Shown one piece after another: positions 24,648 to 33,849 of a DNA stretch of 64,000 nt (position 1 is the first letter of the stretch; the number at the start of each line of letters is the position of its first letter). The translations under genes were made by a program, and so were the position numbers. Where the stretch lies: NCBI RefSeq assembly GCF_963666255.1, contig NZ_OY762657.1, positions 248,001 to 312,000 of the forward strand, in the 5' to 3' direction. The DNA comes from an uncultured Propionivibrio sp. (GTDB lineage Bacteria; Pseudomonadota; Gammaproteobacteria; Burkholderiales; Rhodocyclaceae). A model generated the notes under the pieces. That model saw nothing but the letters and a program-made list of their open reading frames with translations, did not search any database and was not told where the DNA came from.

Positions 24648-25487
24648 TCAGGCTGCCAGCAAGGCCGGGGCGTCATGCCGCGTACTGGCGCGTCCGGCCG
24701 CACGCTTCTTCGCCCGTTTGGGGTCCGCTGCCGCACGCGGCGCCGACTGGACGAGATCGACGCCGAGACGTCCGAAATCGGCAGCCGACACGTTCCCGAT
24801 CACCAGGACCCGCGCACCGAGCAGATGCGCGGCATCCACCGCTGCCGGCGTGACGCCGCCAGCCGGCAGGATGAGCAACTCCGGCGCGATGCGCGCGAGC
24901 AGCGCCTGCCGCGCCGGATCGTCACCAGGCGCATCCTTGATGGCGATCAGATAGCCGCGCTCGCGGTAGTTGTCGAAGGCGCGGACGAGGTGCCCGGCAT
25001 CGGCGCCCGGCGGAATGTCGAATACCAGCGCGATCTGCGTCGGCAGCAACCCGCAACTGCGCGGGATGCTCTCGAAGGCGAGCCCGTGATCGCCGGCGAC
25101 GCTCGCCACATGACGCGGATGTACCTTGAGCAGCAAGGTGCCGCGCTGCCGCCAGTTCTGGTAGGTGAGGTAATTCAAGGCATGCAGTGCGCGCACGAGG
25201 CGGTCGAGGTAGACGAATTCCTGCCGCGTCTGCGGCAACGCGAACAAGGTCTCCTCGTCGACCGGGGCGTCGTCGTCAATGCGGCGCACGGTCACGGCGG
25301 CAGCGTGTCCCCAGTCGGCGGCTTCGCCGACCGGCGTCACCACGTCGAAGCGCGAACCGAGGCGGAGGCCGGCGTACTGGGCCATGACCTCGCCGCCGCG
25401 CATGACGAACGCCGGCGCATGGGCGTCGCCGGCAAAGAAGACCGGATGCTGGGCATTCAGGTAGCGGACAAAATCGGTGAGCGGCAT
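24648..25487 (-). CDS. Degenerate EAL-like protein (probable non-catalytic partner)
   Basis: A 279-residue protein whose spacing follows an EAL domain but whose active-site residues are missing. The EAL position reads VRRIDDD, the DDFG position reads AIKDAPGDD, and the Lys and second Glu motifs are gone (LLILPAGG, VLVIGNVS). The YLDRLVRALHALNYL helix aligns well with the same helix of the downstream EAL protein (YLDRLCRVVHAINFF), so the two arose by duplication. The C-terminus is a basic Ala/Lys/Arg tail. A regulatory or c-di-GMP-blind protein-binding role is likely. It is the first gene behind the sulfur promoter at 25538-25589. Confidence 0.72.
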   Translation of the reverse strand: MPLTDFVRYLNAQHPVFFAGDAHAPAFVMRGGEVMAQYAGLRLGSRFDVVTPVGEAADWGHAAAVTVRRIDDDAPVDEETLFALPQTRQEFVYLDRLVRALHALNYLTYQNWRQRGTLLLKVHPRHVASVAGDHGLAFESIPRSCGLLPTQIALVFDIPPGADAGHLVRAFDNYRERGYLIAIKDAPGDDPARQALLARIAPELLILPAGGVTPAAVDAAHLLGARVLVIGNVSAADFGRLGVDLVQSAPRAAADPKRAKKRAAGRASTRHDAPALLAA

Positions 25488-25537
25488 GGCAGGACCTTTC
25501 CATCGAAAATCGACACGATCGAGTATCGGATGCCCAG

Positions 25538-25589
25538 AGCTTAGCCAGCCCCCGTGCGGCGGGGAACGAATTTATCCTGCGCTGCTTAT
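25538..25589 (-). promoter_or_regulatory. Sulfur-regulon promoter module of the EAL pair
   Basis: In gene direction: ATAAGC (25589-25584), 12 bases, ATTCGTTC (25571-25564), 20 bases, TAAGCT (25543-25538). The half preceding ATTCGTTC reads GGATAA, the same as at the rhodanese copy. It is divergent from the cysK copy, 50 bases away. Confidence 0.78.
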
Positions 25590-25638
25590 TTCAATGCCAT
25601 ATATACCCGCCCTCCGGAGCGCCTTATCGCGCCGGGAA

Positions 25639-25690
25639 ATATCGATATGAAAATTGATTCGTTCGATAGTCGGGACGAACTTGATAGATT
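25639..25690 (+). promoter_or_regulatory. Sulfur-regulon promoter module of cysK-cysE
   Basis: ATATCG (25639-25644; two changes), 12 bases, ATTCGTTC (25657-25664), 20 bases, TAGATT (25685-25690). An additional reverse half site GAACGAAT (25697-25704) lies at the predicted transcription start, which could serve as an accessory or repressor site. Confidence 0.72.
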
Positions 25691-25781
25691 GCTGTCGAAC
25701 GAATGCACGGGCCGATACGCGGCCCACCCACCCCGTCAGGTTCCCGGCGAACGCGCCGGACACGTTTTCAAGGAGAATGTC

Positions 25782-26723
<942 letters not shown>

Positions 26724-26749
26724 TCCCCGCACGCGCCGTCGAAGAAGCG

Positions 26750-27535
26750 ATGAGCCAAGGCGATTCCCGTCCCGCCACGATCGATGGCCCGGTTCCGGCC
26801 GGCGCCTCGACGCCGGAAGCCGAACTCGGCATCCTGGCATCGATCCGCGAGGACATTCGCACGGTGCTCAAGAATGACCCGGCGGCGCGCAGTGCGCTCG
26901 AAGTCGTGCTCTGCTACAGCGGACAGCACGCCATCTGGGCGCACCGGCTGATCCATCGCCTGTGGCGGGCCCAGTTCACGCTGCTCGCCCGCTGGCTGGC
27001 GCAGGTCGTCCGGGCCGTCACCGGCATCGAAATCCATCCCGGCGCGCGCATCGGGCGCCGCGTCTTCATCGACCACGGCATGGGCGTCGTCATCGGCGAG
27101 ACGGCCGAAATCGGCAACGACGTCACGCTCTACCACGGCGTCACGCTCGGCGGCACCAGCCTGCTCTCGGGCAAGCGCCACCCGACGCTCGGCGACCGTA
27201 TCGTCGTCGGCGCCGGCGCCAAGCTGCTCGGCGCCATCACCATCGGCAACGACACCCGCATCGGTGCCAACTCGGTCGTCGTCAAATCGGTGCCGACCCA
27301 TTCCGTCGTCGTCGGCATTCCCGGACAGATCATCGTCCGCTCCGGCCCCCGCGCCGACGCAGTCCCGTCCGATGCCCCCGACCCCGACGCTCACCTGCCC
27401 GACGCCATCGGCACCGCCTTGCGGGCCCTGACGGCACGCGTCGCCGAACTCGAACGCGCCGCCGGCACGCCGGCGCAACGCTCCCCGACGCAGGACGCCG
27501 ACGGCACCTGGCATAGCGAAGACTTCGTCATCTGA
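26750..27535 (+). CDS. cysE: Serine O-acetyltransferase (CysE/SrpH type)
   Basis: A 261-residue enzyme making O-acetylserine. A helical N-terminal part (to about 95) is followed by hexapeptide repeats of the left-handed beta helix: [18 protein letters not shown] (catalytic His and Asp), then [18 protein letters not shown] and [14 protein letters not shown]. The C-terminus ends DFVI, an isoleucine end as needed to insert into the CysK active site. ATG 26750 has GAAGAAG upstream and lies 26 bases after cysK, forming one operon. Confidence 0.92.
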   Translation: MSQGDSRPATIDGPVPAGASTPEAELGILASIREDIRTVLKNDPAARSALEVVLCYSGQHAIWAHRLIHRLWRAQFTLLARWLAQVVRAVTGIEIHPGARIGRRVFIDHGMGVVIGETAEIGNDVTLYHGVTLGGTSLLSGKRHPTLGDRIVVGAGAKLLGAITIGNDTRIGANSVVVKSVPTHSVVVGIPGQIIVRSGPRADAVPSDAPDPDAHLPDAIGTALRALTARVAELERAAGTPAQRSPTQDADGTWHSEDFVI

Positions 27536-27659
27536 GCGAAACAGCGCACCCACCGGCAAGCGTTTGCACTGGCGGCACCAAAGCACTATCCTCTCGCCGG
27601 TCATCGCGGCGCCCATCCGGCCCGCCGCGCGTCTTCTGCCCCGAACACGGAGTTTCATC

Positions 27660-28211
27660 ATGCGCCATTTTGTTTTTCTCAACGGCAGCACCCGTACCGC
27701 CGAACAGCGCGGCAACACGCTGACGCTCGCCCGGCTCGCCGCCGCCGGCTTGCCTGCCGATGCCCGCCAGACCTGGATCGACCTCGCCCGCCTGTCGCTG
27801 CCGCCATTCGAGGACGTCCGCCACACGACCGGCAGCTATGCGATGCCGACCGGCGACGCCAAGACCCTGCTCGACGCGACGCTCGCCGCCACCGACCTCG
27901 TCTTCATCTCGCCCGTCTATTGGTTCTCGATCCCCTCGCCGATCAAGTCCTACCTTGATCACTGGAGCGGCTGGCTGCGCGTCCCCGGTCTCGACTTCAA
28001 GGCGAAGATGGCCGGCAAATCGCTGTGGATCGTCACCACCAGCGGCGATCTCGCCAAGGCTCAGCCGATGTTCGATTCCTACCACCTCTGCGCCGACTTC
28101 CTCGGCCTGCGCTGGCGCGGCACGCTCTGGGGCAAGGGCGGCGCGCCCGATGCCGTGCTCGCCGACACGGCCGCCTGCGAGAGCGCGACGCGCTTCTTTG
28201 CCGGCGAGTAG
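27660..28211 (+). CDS. Flavodoxin-fold NAD(P)H-dependent FMN reductase
   Basis: A 183-residue flavodoxin-like protein. FLNGSTRTAEQRGNTL at the N-terminus is the FMN phosphate loop and PVYWFSIPSPIKSYLDHW is the second flavin-binding loop of NADPH-dependent FMN reductases and quinone reductases. ATG 27660 is chosen because the fold begins there; the in-frame start 32 codons upstream has no support. Such enzymes supply reduced flavin to two-component sulfonate monooxygenases, but no monooxygenase is visible nearby, so its partner is unknown. It converges with the YeeE/YedE genes. Confidence 0.85.
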   Translation: MRHFVFLNGSTRTAEQRGNTLTLARLAAAGLPADARQTWIDLARLSLPPFEDVRHTTGSYAMPTGDAKTLLDATLAATDLVFISPVYWFSIPSPIKSYLDHWSGWLRVPGLDFKAKMAGKSLWIVTTSGDLAKAQPMFDSYHLCADFLGLRWRGTLWGKGGAPDAVLADTAACESATRFFAGE

Positions 28212-28235
28212 AAAAACGACTGCCCGGCGGCGCCC

Positions 28236-28655
28236 CTAGCCGCTGAGCCGCCGGCGCAGCAGTTCAAACACCGCCATGCCGGCGACCAAGCCGGCAAAGA
28301 AAATCCAGCCGCCCGGCACACCGGCGCCAAGCAGCACGAAAGCCGGTCCCGGACAAATCCCGGCAAGCCCCCAGCCGATCCCGAAAATCAGGCTGCCGCC
28401 GACAAGCGGCAGATCGATCGCCCGCGACGACGGCAGGTGCAACGGCCGCGCGCGGAACGACAGCGACCGGCCGGCGGCGATTCGGAAAGCCGGCAGCGCG
28501 ACGGCGATGGCGCCGCCCATCACCAGCATCAGCGACGGGTCCCAGGCACCGCCGAGATCGAGAAAAGCCTGGACCTTGGCCGGATTGCCCATCCCCGAAA
28601 CGACCAGCCCAAGGCCGAAAAGCAGACCGGCGAACGCGGAAATCAGAAGGTTCAT
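28236..28655 (-). CDS. YeeE/YedE half-transporter, C-terminal-type subunit
   Basis: A 139-residue membrane protein with four predicted helices. The GLVVSGMGNPAKVQAFLD segment (about 17-35) and AGICPGPAF (about 117-125), with a conserved cysteine, are hallmarks of the YeeE/YedE (TsuA/PmpB) sulfur transporter fold. It is the second of two adjacent half-size genes (10-base gap), which together equal one full-length thiosulfate or sulfur carrier. On the minus strand a 9-base hairpin (28224-28254) followed by a T-run may end the unit. Position beside cysK-cysE suggests uptake of thiosulfate or a related sulfur source. Confidence 0.85.
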   Translation of the reverse strand: MNLLISAFAGLLFGLGLVVSGMGNPAKVQAFLDLGGAWDPSLMLVMGGAIAVALPAFRIAAGRSLSFRARPLHLPSSRAIDLPLVGGSLIFGIGWGLAGICPGPAFVLLGAGVPGGWIFFAGLVAGMAVFELLRRRLSG

Positions 28656-28665
28656 CGCGCGCCCC

Positions 28666-29094
28666 TCAAGCCAGGACGTGCCGCAGCACGAAGACCGTGG
28701 TGAAACCGGCGGCCATGAACGTCAGCGTTGCCGCGAGCGAGCGCGGCGACAGGCGCGCCAGCCCGCAGACGCCATGCCCGCTGGTACAACCCGAACCGAG
28801 GCGCGACCCGAAACCGACGAGCACGCCGGCCAGCGCCAGCAGCGGCGCCGTCGCAACAATCCGGCTCTCCGGCAGCGGCGCCCAGCGCGCAAAGAGCAAC
28901 GGCGCGGCGACGAGGCCGAGCACGAAGGCGATACGCCAGGCGGCGTCGCCAGGATTCTGCAAAATCCCGCCGACGATGCCGCTGATGCCGGCAAGACGGC
29001 CTTCGAGCAGCAGCAGGACGGCGACGCCGGCGCCGATCAGCAGGCCGCCGGACAGCGACGCCCAGGGCGTGAAATGAAGCCAGTCAATGTGCAT
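28666..29094 (-). CDS. YeeE/YedE half-transporter, N-terminal-type subunit
   Basis: A 142-residue membrane protein with about four helices. The signature GFGSRLGSGCTSGHGVCGLARLS (about 93-115) contains the two cysteines that in YeeE relay thiosulfate through the membrane. It matches the PmpA half of the split family. It lies 35 bases after the CusA stop codon on the same strand, so it could receive copper-induced read-through, though the function belongs with the sulfur island. Confidence 0.86.
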   Translation of the reverse strand: MHIDWLHFTPWASLSGGLLIGAGVAVLLLLEGRLAGISGIVGGILQNPGDAAWRIAFVLGLVAAPLLFARWAPLPESRIVATAPLLALAGVLVGFGSRLGSGCTSGHGVCGLARLSPRSLAATLTFMAAGFTTVFVLRHVLA

Positions 29095-29129
29095 CGCATT
29101 CCCCGCTTTTCCAATTCAGCACAAACACC

Positions 29130-32100
29130 TCAATCCTCGATGCCGCGCCGCAGCCGCCAGGACTTGACGAGCGCATAGATCGCCGGAATCACCGCCAGCG
29201 TCAGCACGGTCGAGGAGATCATGCCGCCGACCATCGGCGCGGCGATGCGGCTCATCACCTCGGAACCGGTACCGCTGCCCCACAGAATCGGCAACAGGCC
29301 GGCCATGATGGCGACGACGGTCATCATCTTCGGCCGCACCCGCTCGACCGCGCCTTCCATGATGGCATCGTAGAGGTCGGCGGCCGTCGGCGCCCGGCCC
29401 TCGTCGCGACAGGCGGCCTTGACGTTCGCCCAGGCATGGTCGAGATAGATCAGCATGACGACGCCGGTCTCGGCGGCGACGCCGGCCAAGGCGATGAAGC
29501 CGACGGCGACGGCGACCGAGAGGTGGTAGCCGAGCAGCCACATCAGCCAGATGCCGCCGACCAGCGCGAAGGGTACCGAGAGCATGACGATCAGCGTCTC
29601 GGTCCAGCGCCGGAAGTTGAGGAAGAGCAGCAGGAAGATCAGCAGCAGCGTCACCGGCACGACGACCTTCATCTTGGCGATGGCGCGCTCCATGTTCTCG
29701 AACTGCCCGCTCCAGGTGATGTAATAGCCCGGCGGGAACGTCACCTGCTCCGACACCGCCTTCTTGGCGCGCGCGACGTAACCGCCAAGATCGCCGTCGC
29801 GGATATCGACATAGATGTAGGCCGAGAGCAACGCGTTCTCGGTGCGGATGCCAGGCGCGCCCTTGGCGATCTCCACCTTGGCCAGCTGACCGAGCGGAAT
29901 CATTGCACCGTCCATGGCCGGCACCAGCACCTCGCGCGCGATCTGCTGCGGATCGGCGCGCAACTCGCGCGGATAGCGCAGCGTCACGCCATAGCGCTCG
30001 CGGCCTTCGACGGTCGTCGTCACCGTCTCGCCGCCGAGCGCGCTGCCGATCACATCCTGCAGATCGCCGACGGCGAGGCCGTAGCGCGCCATCTGGACGC
30101 GGTCCGGTTCGATGTTGAGATAGAAGCCGCCGGTGATGCGTTCGGCGAAGGCGCTCGACGTGCCCGACACGGCTTTCACGACCGCCTCGATTTCCTTGGC
30201 CAGCCGCTCCATTTCATTGAGATCCTTGCCGAAGACCTTGATGCCGATCGGCGTACGGATGCCGGTCGACAGCATGTCGATGCGCGCCTTGATCGGCATC
30301 GTCCAGGCATTCGATATCCCCGGAAACTGCAGCGCCTTGTCCATCTCGGCGATCAGCGCGTCGAGCGTCAGGCCCTTCCGCCATTCCGATTCGGGCTTGA
30401 GGTTGATGACCGTCTCGAACATCTCGGTCGGCGCCGGGTCGGTCGCCGTGTTGGCGCGGCCGGCCTTGCCATAGACCGACGCCACCTCGGGGAAGCTCTT
30501 GATGATCTTATCCTGGGTCTGGAGCAGTTCGGCGGCCTTGGTGATCGACATCCCCGGCAAGGACGCCGGCATATAGAACAGCGTCCCCTCGTTGAGCGTC
30601 GGCATGAACTCGGAACCGAGCCGCGACGCCGGGAAAACCGAGACGGCAAGCGCGACGAGCGCGGCGACGATGGTCGTCTTCTTCCGGCGCAGCACGGCGG
30701 CGATGACGGGGCGATAAATCCGGATGAGGAAGCGGTTCACCGGATTCTTCGCTTCCGGCAGGATCGTGCCGCGAATGAAGACCATCATCAGCACCGGCAC
30801 CAGCGTCACCGACAGGAAGGCGGCGCCGGCCATGGCGAAGGTCTTGGTGTAGGCGAGCGGCGAAAAAAGCCGCCCTTCCTGGCCTTCGAGGCTGAACACC
30901 GGCAGGAAGGAAACGGTGATGATCAGCAGCGAGAAAAAGAGCGCGGGACCGACCTCCTGACAGGCGGCGATCATCGCACTGATGCGATCGGCATGACGAT
31001 GCCCGGCCGGCAGGCGTTCGAGATGCTTGTGCGCGTTCTCGATCATGACGATCGCCGCGTCGATCATGGCGCCGATGGCAATGGCGATGCCGCCGAGGCT
31101 CATCAGGTTCGAGTTCATGCCAAGCAGGCGCATGGCGATGAAAGCGATGAGCACGCCGACCGGCAGCATCAGGATCGCCACGGCAGCGCTGCGCAGATGC
31201 AGCAGGAAGACGACGCAGACCAGCGCGACGATCGCCGACTCTTCCAGCAGCGTGCGCTTGAGCGTATCGATGGCACGGTAGATGAGGTCCGAGCGGTCAT
31301 AGACCGTCTCGATACGGACGCCCTCGGGCAGGCCGGCCGAGACCTCGCCGATCTTCTCCTTGAGCGCGCCGATCACTTCGAGCGCATTCTGCCCGTAGCG
31401 CGCCATGGCGATGCCCGAAACGACCTCCCCCTCGCCGTTGAGCTCGGTCAATCCGCGCCGCTCATCCGGTACCAGTTCGACGCGGGCGATGTCGCGCACC
31501 AGCACCGGCGTGCCGCGATCGCTCTTGACGACGAGGGTCTCGATGTCGCCGATACCACGCAGATAGCCCCGGCCGCGCACCATGTACTCGGTCTCGGCCA
31601 TCTCGACGGCGCGGCCACCGACGTCGCGGTTCGAGTCGCGGATCACCTGCGCCACCTTCATCAGCGGAATGCCGTAGGCGCGCAGTTTGACCGGATCGAC
31701 AGTGACCTGATAGGTCTGCACGAAGCCGCCGATCGACGCGACCTCGGAAACGCCGTGCGCCTTGGTCAGCTGGTAACGCACGAACCAGTCCTGGATCGAG
31801 CGCAACTCGGCCAGCGTCTTGTCCTTGGCCAGCAGCGCGTACTGATAGACCCAGCCGACGCCGGTGGCATCGGGACCGATCTGCGGCGTCACTCCTTTTG
31901 GCATACGCCCCGAGGCGAAATTGAGATATTCGAGCACGCGCGACCGCGCCCAGTAGATGTCGGTGCCATCCTCGAAAATGATGTAAACGAAGGACGCGCC
32001 GAAGAACGAGAAGCCGCGCACGACCTTCGACTTCGGCACCGACAGCATGGCGGTGGTCAGCGGATAGGTGATCTGGTCCTCGACGACCTGCGGCGCCTGG

Positions 32101-32264
32101 CCGGGATACTCGGTATAGACGATGACCTGCACGTCGGAGAGATCGGGCAGCGCATCGAGCGGCGTGCGCAGCACGGCGATGACGCCGGCAAACACCGTGA
32201 ACAGCGTGACGAGCAGGACCAGCGCGCGGTTGCGCGCCGACCAGTCGATGACTTTGGCAAGCAT
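29130..32264 (-). CDS. cusA: CusA-type heavy-metal RND efflux pump
   Basis: A 1044-residue inner-membrane RND transporter of the heavy-metal (HAE-HME) class, exporting Cu(I)/Ag(I) across the envelope. N-terminal helix after MLAKVIDWSARNRALVLL, large periplasmic loops, a central 6-helix bundle with the charged relay segment near AAETGVVMLIYLDHA, and the GXNSNLMSLGGIAIAIGAMID segment are all as in CusA/SilA. Length is normal for the family. It ends the four-gene unit cusF-cusC-cusB-cusA. Metal choice is inferred from the CusF partners rather than from CusA itself. Confidence 0.94.
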   Translation of the reverse strand: MLAKVIDWSARNRALVLLVTLFTVFAGVIAVLRTPLDALPDLSDVQVIVYTEYPGQAPQVVEDQITYPLTTAMLSVPKSKVVRGFSFFGASFVYIIFEDGTDIYWARSRVLEYLNFASGRMPKGVTPQIGPDATGVGWVYQYALLAKDKTLAELRSIQDWFVRYQLTKAHGVSEVASIGGFVQTYQVTVDPVKLRAYGIPLMKVAQVIRDSNRDVGGRAVEMAETEYMVRGRGYLRGIGDIETLVVKSDRGTPVLVRDIARVELVPDERRGLTELNGEGEVVSGIAMARYGQNALEVIGALKEKIGEVSAGLPEGVRIETVYDRSDLIYRAIDTLKRTLLEESAIVALVCVVFLLHLRSAAVAILMLPVGVLIAFIAMRLLGMNSNLMSLGGIAIAIGAMIDAAIVMIENAHKHLERLPAGHRHADRISAMIAACQEVGPALFFSLLIITVSFLPVFSLEGQEGRLFSPLAYTKTFAMAGAAFLSVTLVPVLMMVFIRGTILPEAKNPVNRFLIRIYRPVIAAVLRRKKTTIVAALVALAVSVFPASRLGSEFMPTLNEGTLFYMPASLPGMSITKAAELLQTQDKIIKSFPEVASVYGKAGRANTATDPAPTEMFETVINLKPESEWRKGLTLDALIAEMDKALQFPGISNAWTMPIKARIDMLSTGIRTPIGIKVFGKDLNEMERLAKEIEAVVKAVSGTSSAFAERITGGFYLNIEPDRVQMARYGLAVGDLQDVIGSALGGETVTTTVEGRERYGVTLRYPRELRADPQQIAREVLVPAMDGAMIPLGQLAKVEIAKGAPGIRTENALLSAYIYVDIRDGDLGGYVARAKKAVSEQVTFPPGYYITWSGQFENMERAIAKMKVVVPVTLLLIFLLLFLNFRRWTETLIVMLSVPFALVGGIWLMWLLGYHLSVAVAVGFIALAGVAAETGVVMLIYLDHAWANVKAACRDEGRAPTAADLYDAIMEGAVERVRPKMMTVVAIMAGLLPILWGSGTGSEVMSRIAAPMVGGMISSTVLTLAVIPAIYALVKSWRLRRGIED

Positions 32265-32277
32265 GGGCGCGCTCCGC

Positions 32278-33849
32278 TCAATGACCGGCGTGCGCCGGCC
32301 CCGCTGCGTCGCGACGCAACGCCGTGATCACCCATTCGCCCGGTGCGCGCTCAACGAACTCGAACTCGATGCCGGCACCCGGCTTCAGTCCGCCGAGCAG
32401 CGCCGCGTTGGCCGCCCTGAACTCCATCGTCATCGCCGGCCACTTGAGGCTGGCGACCGGCCCGTGCGTGATCGTCAGCACGCCGCCCTTGACGTCAATC
32501 TCGTCGACCTGGCCGCGGGCATGGTGGCCGACCGAGGCCGTCGCCGGTTTGCCGGTGTCATTATTCCCGCTATTGCCGAAACCGCCGATCGCCGCCTTGA
32601 GATTGCTCTCGGCATCGATCAGGAAGTTGGCGGCGACGACGACCGGTTCGCCTTCCTTGACGCCGTCGATGACTTCGACATAGCTGTCGCTGCGTGCGCC
32701 GAGTTTCACCGGGCGCGGCTCGAAGCGGCCCTCGCCGGCGGCGACGAAGACGAGCTGACGGGTACCGCTGTCGATCACCGCTGAGAGCGGCACGGTGACG
32801 GCCGGCGCCGGCGCGCCGACGGCGACCTCGACCTGGGCGAACATCGCCGGCTTGAGCAGCAGGCCGGGATTGGCGAGTTCGATGCGGACCGGCACGGTGC
32901 GCGTCGCCGCGTTGAGCGTCGGATAGACATAGCCGACGGTGCCCTCGAAGGTCTTGCCGGGATAGGCATTGATGCGCACGCTGGCACGGGCGCCGCTGCG
33001 AACGAGTCCGATGTCCTGCTCGAAAACGTCGGCGACGACCCACACCGCCGACAGATCGGCGATCTGGTACAAGGCTTCGCCGGGCATGAAGCGCATGCCC
33101 TGCAAGGCCTTTTTCTCGGTGACGATGCCCGATACCGGCGAACGGAAAGTCAGCGTGCGCTTCGTTTCGCCCGACTGCGCCAGCGCCCGGATCTGCTCGT
33201 CGGAAATATCCCAGTTGCGTAGCCGCAGCAGACTCGCGTCGGCGAGCTGCTTCATGCCCGACTGCGCCTCGCCGCCGGCGGCGCCGAGCGTGGCGACGCC
33301 CTGCGCGGCGATCGCGTATTCGCGCTGCGCCGAAACAAGCTCGGGGCTGTACACCTCGAACAGCGGCTGACCGCGTCCGACCGGCTGGCCGGTGACATTG
33401 ACATGGAGGCGTTCGACATAGCCCTCGAACTTCGGCGAAATCGCGTAGAGGCGCCGCTCGTCGGGTTCGACGCGACCGGCCGCGCGCACGCTGCGTTCGA
33501 GTACGCGCCGCGTCGCTGCCTCGGTGCGCACGCCGAGTTTCTGCACCTTGGCCGTGCTGATTTTCAGCGCCGATCCCGATGCCGAATCCTCGTCGGCATC
33601 GCCCTCATAGACCGGGATGTAGTCCATGCCCATCGGGTCCTTCTTCGGCACCGGCGAGGTGTCGGGCAGTCCCATCGGGTTGCGGTAGAACAGCAGCTTC
33701 TTGCCCTTGCCGCCGGCATCGGCGGCCGGCGCAGCCGCGTCGGCCGGCGCGGCGCCGTGGCGGCCGGCCCAGTAGCCACCCCCGGCGGCGATGGCGGCAA
33801 TGAGCAGGCCGACGATCAGACGCGCCCCCCGGAGTTTTCCGGATGTCAT
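32278..33849 (-). CDS. cusB: CusB-type periplasmic adaptor with fused CusF domain
   Basis: A 523-residue membrane fusion protein. Order: N-terminal anchor helix (about 10-28), a short heavy-metal-binding domain with FYRNPMGLP and KKDPMGMDYIP (about 53-80), the adaptor core (to about 410), and a C-terminal CusF-like metallochaperone domain (about 430-515) with ITHGPVASLKWPAMTMEF, the His/Trp/Met Cu(I)-binding motif. The CusF fusion at the C-terminus means the complex carries its own chaperone in addition to the separate CusF. The start overlaps cusC by 4 bases. Confidence 0.93.
   Translation of the reverse strand: MTSGKLRGARLIVGLLIAAIAAGGGYWAGRHGAAPADAAAPAADAGGKGKKLLFYRNPMGLPDTSPVPKKDPMGMDYIPVYEGDADEDSASGSALKISTAKVQKLGVRTEAATRRVLERSVRAAGRVEPDERRLYAISPKFEGYVERLHVNVTGQPVGRGQPLFEVYSPELVSAQREYAIAAQGVATLGAAGGEAQSGMKQLADASLLRLRNWDISDEQIRALAQSGETKRTLTFRSPVSGIVTEKKALQGMRFMPGEALYQIADLSAVWVVADVFEQDIGLVRSGARASVRINAYPGKTFEGTVGYVYPTLNAATRTVPVRIELANPGLLLKPAMFAQVEVAVGAPAPAVTVPLSAVIDSGTRQLVFVAAGEGRFEPRPVKLGARSDSYVEVIDGVKEGEPVVVAANFLIDAESNLKAAIGGFGNSGNNDTGKPATASVGHHARGQVDEIDVKGGVLTITHGPVASLKWPAMTMEFRAANAALLGGLKPGAGIEFEFVERAPGEWVITALRRDAAGPAHAGH

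Noticed and set aside
29436-32327. 963-codon open frame on the plus strand opposite cusA
   Set aside because: Antisense shadow. The sequence is an unnatural Arg/Asp/His/Gln mixture, and cusA on the other strand is complete.
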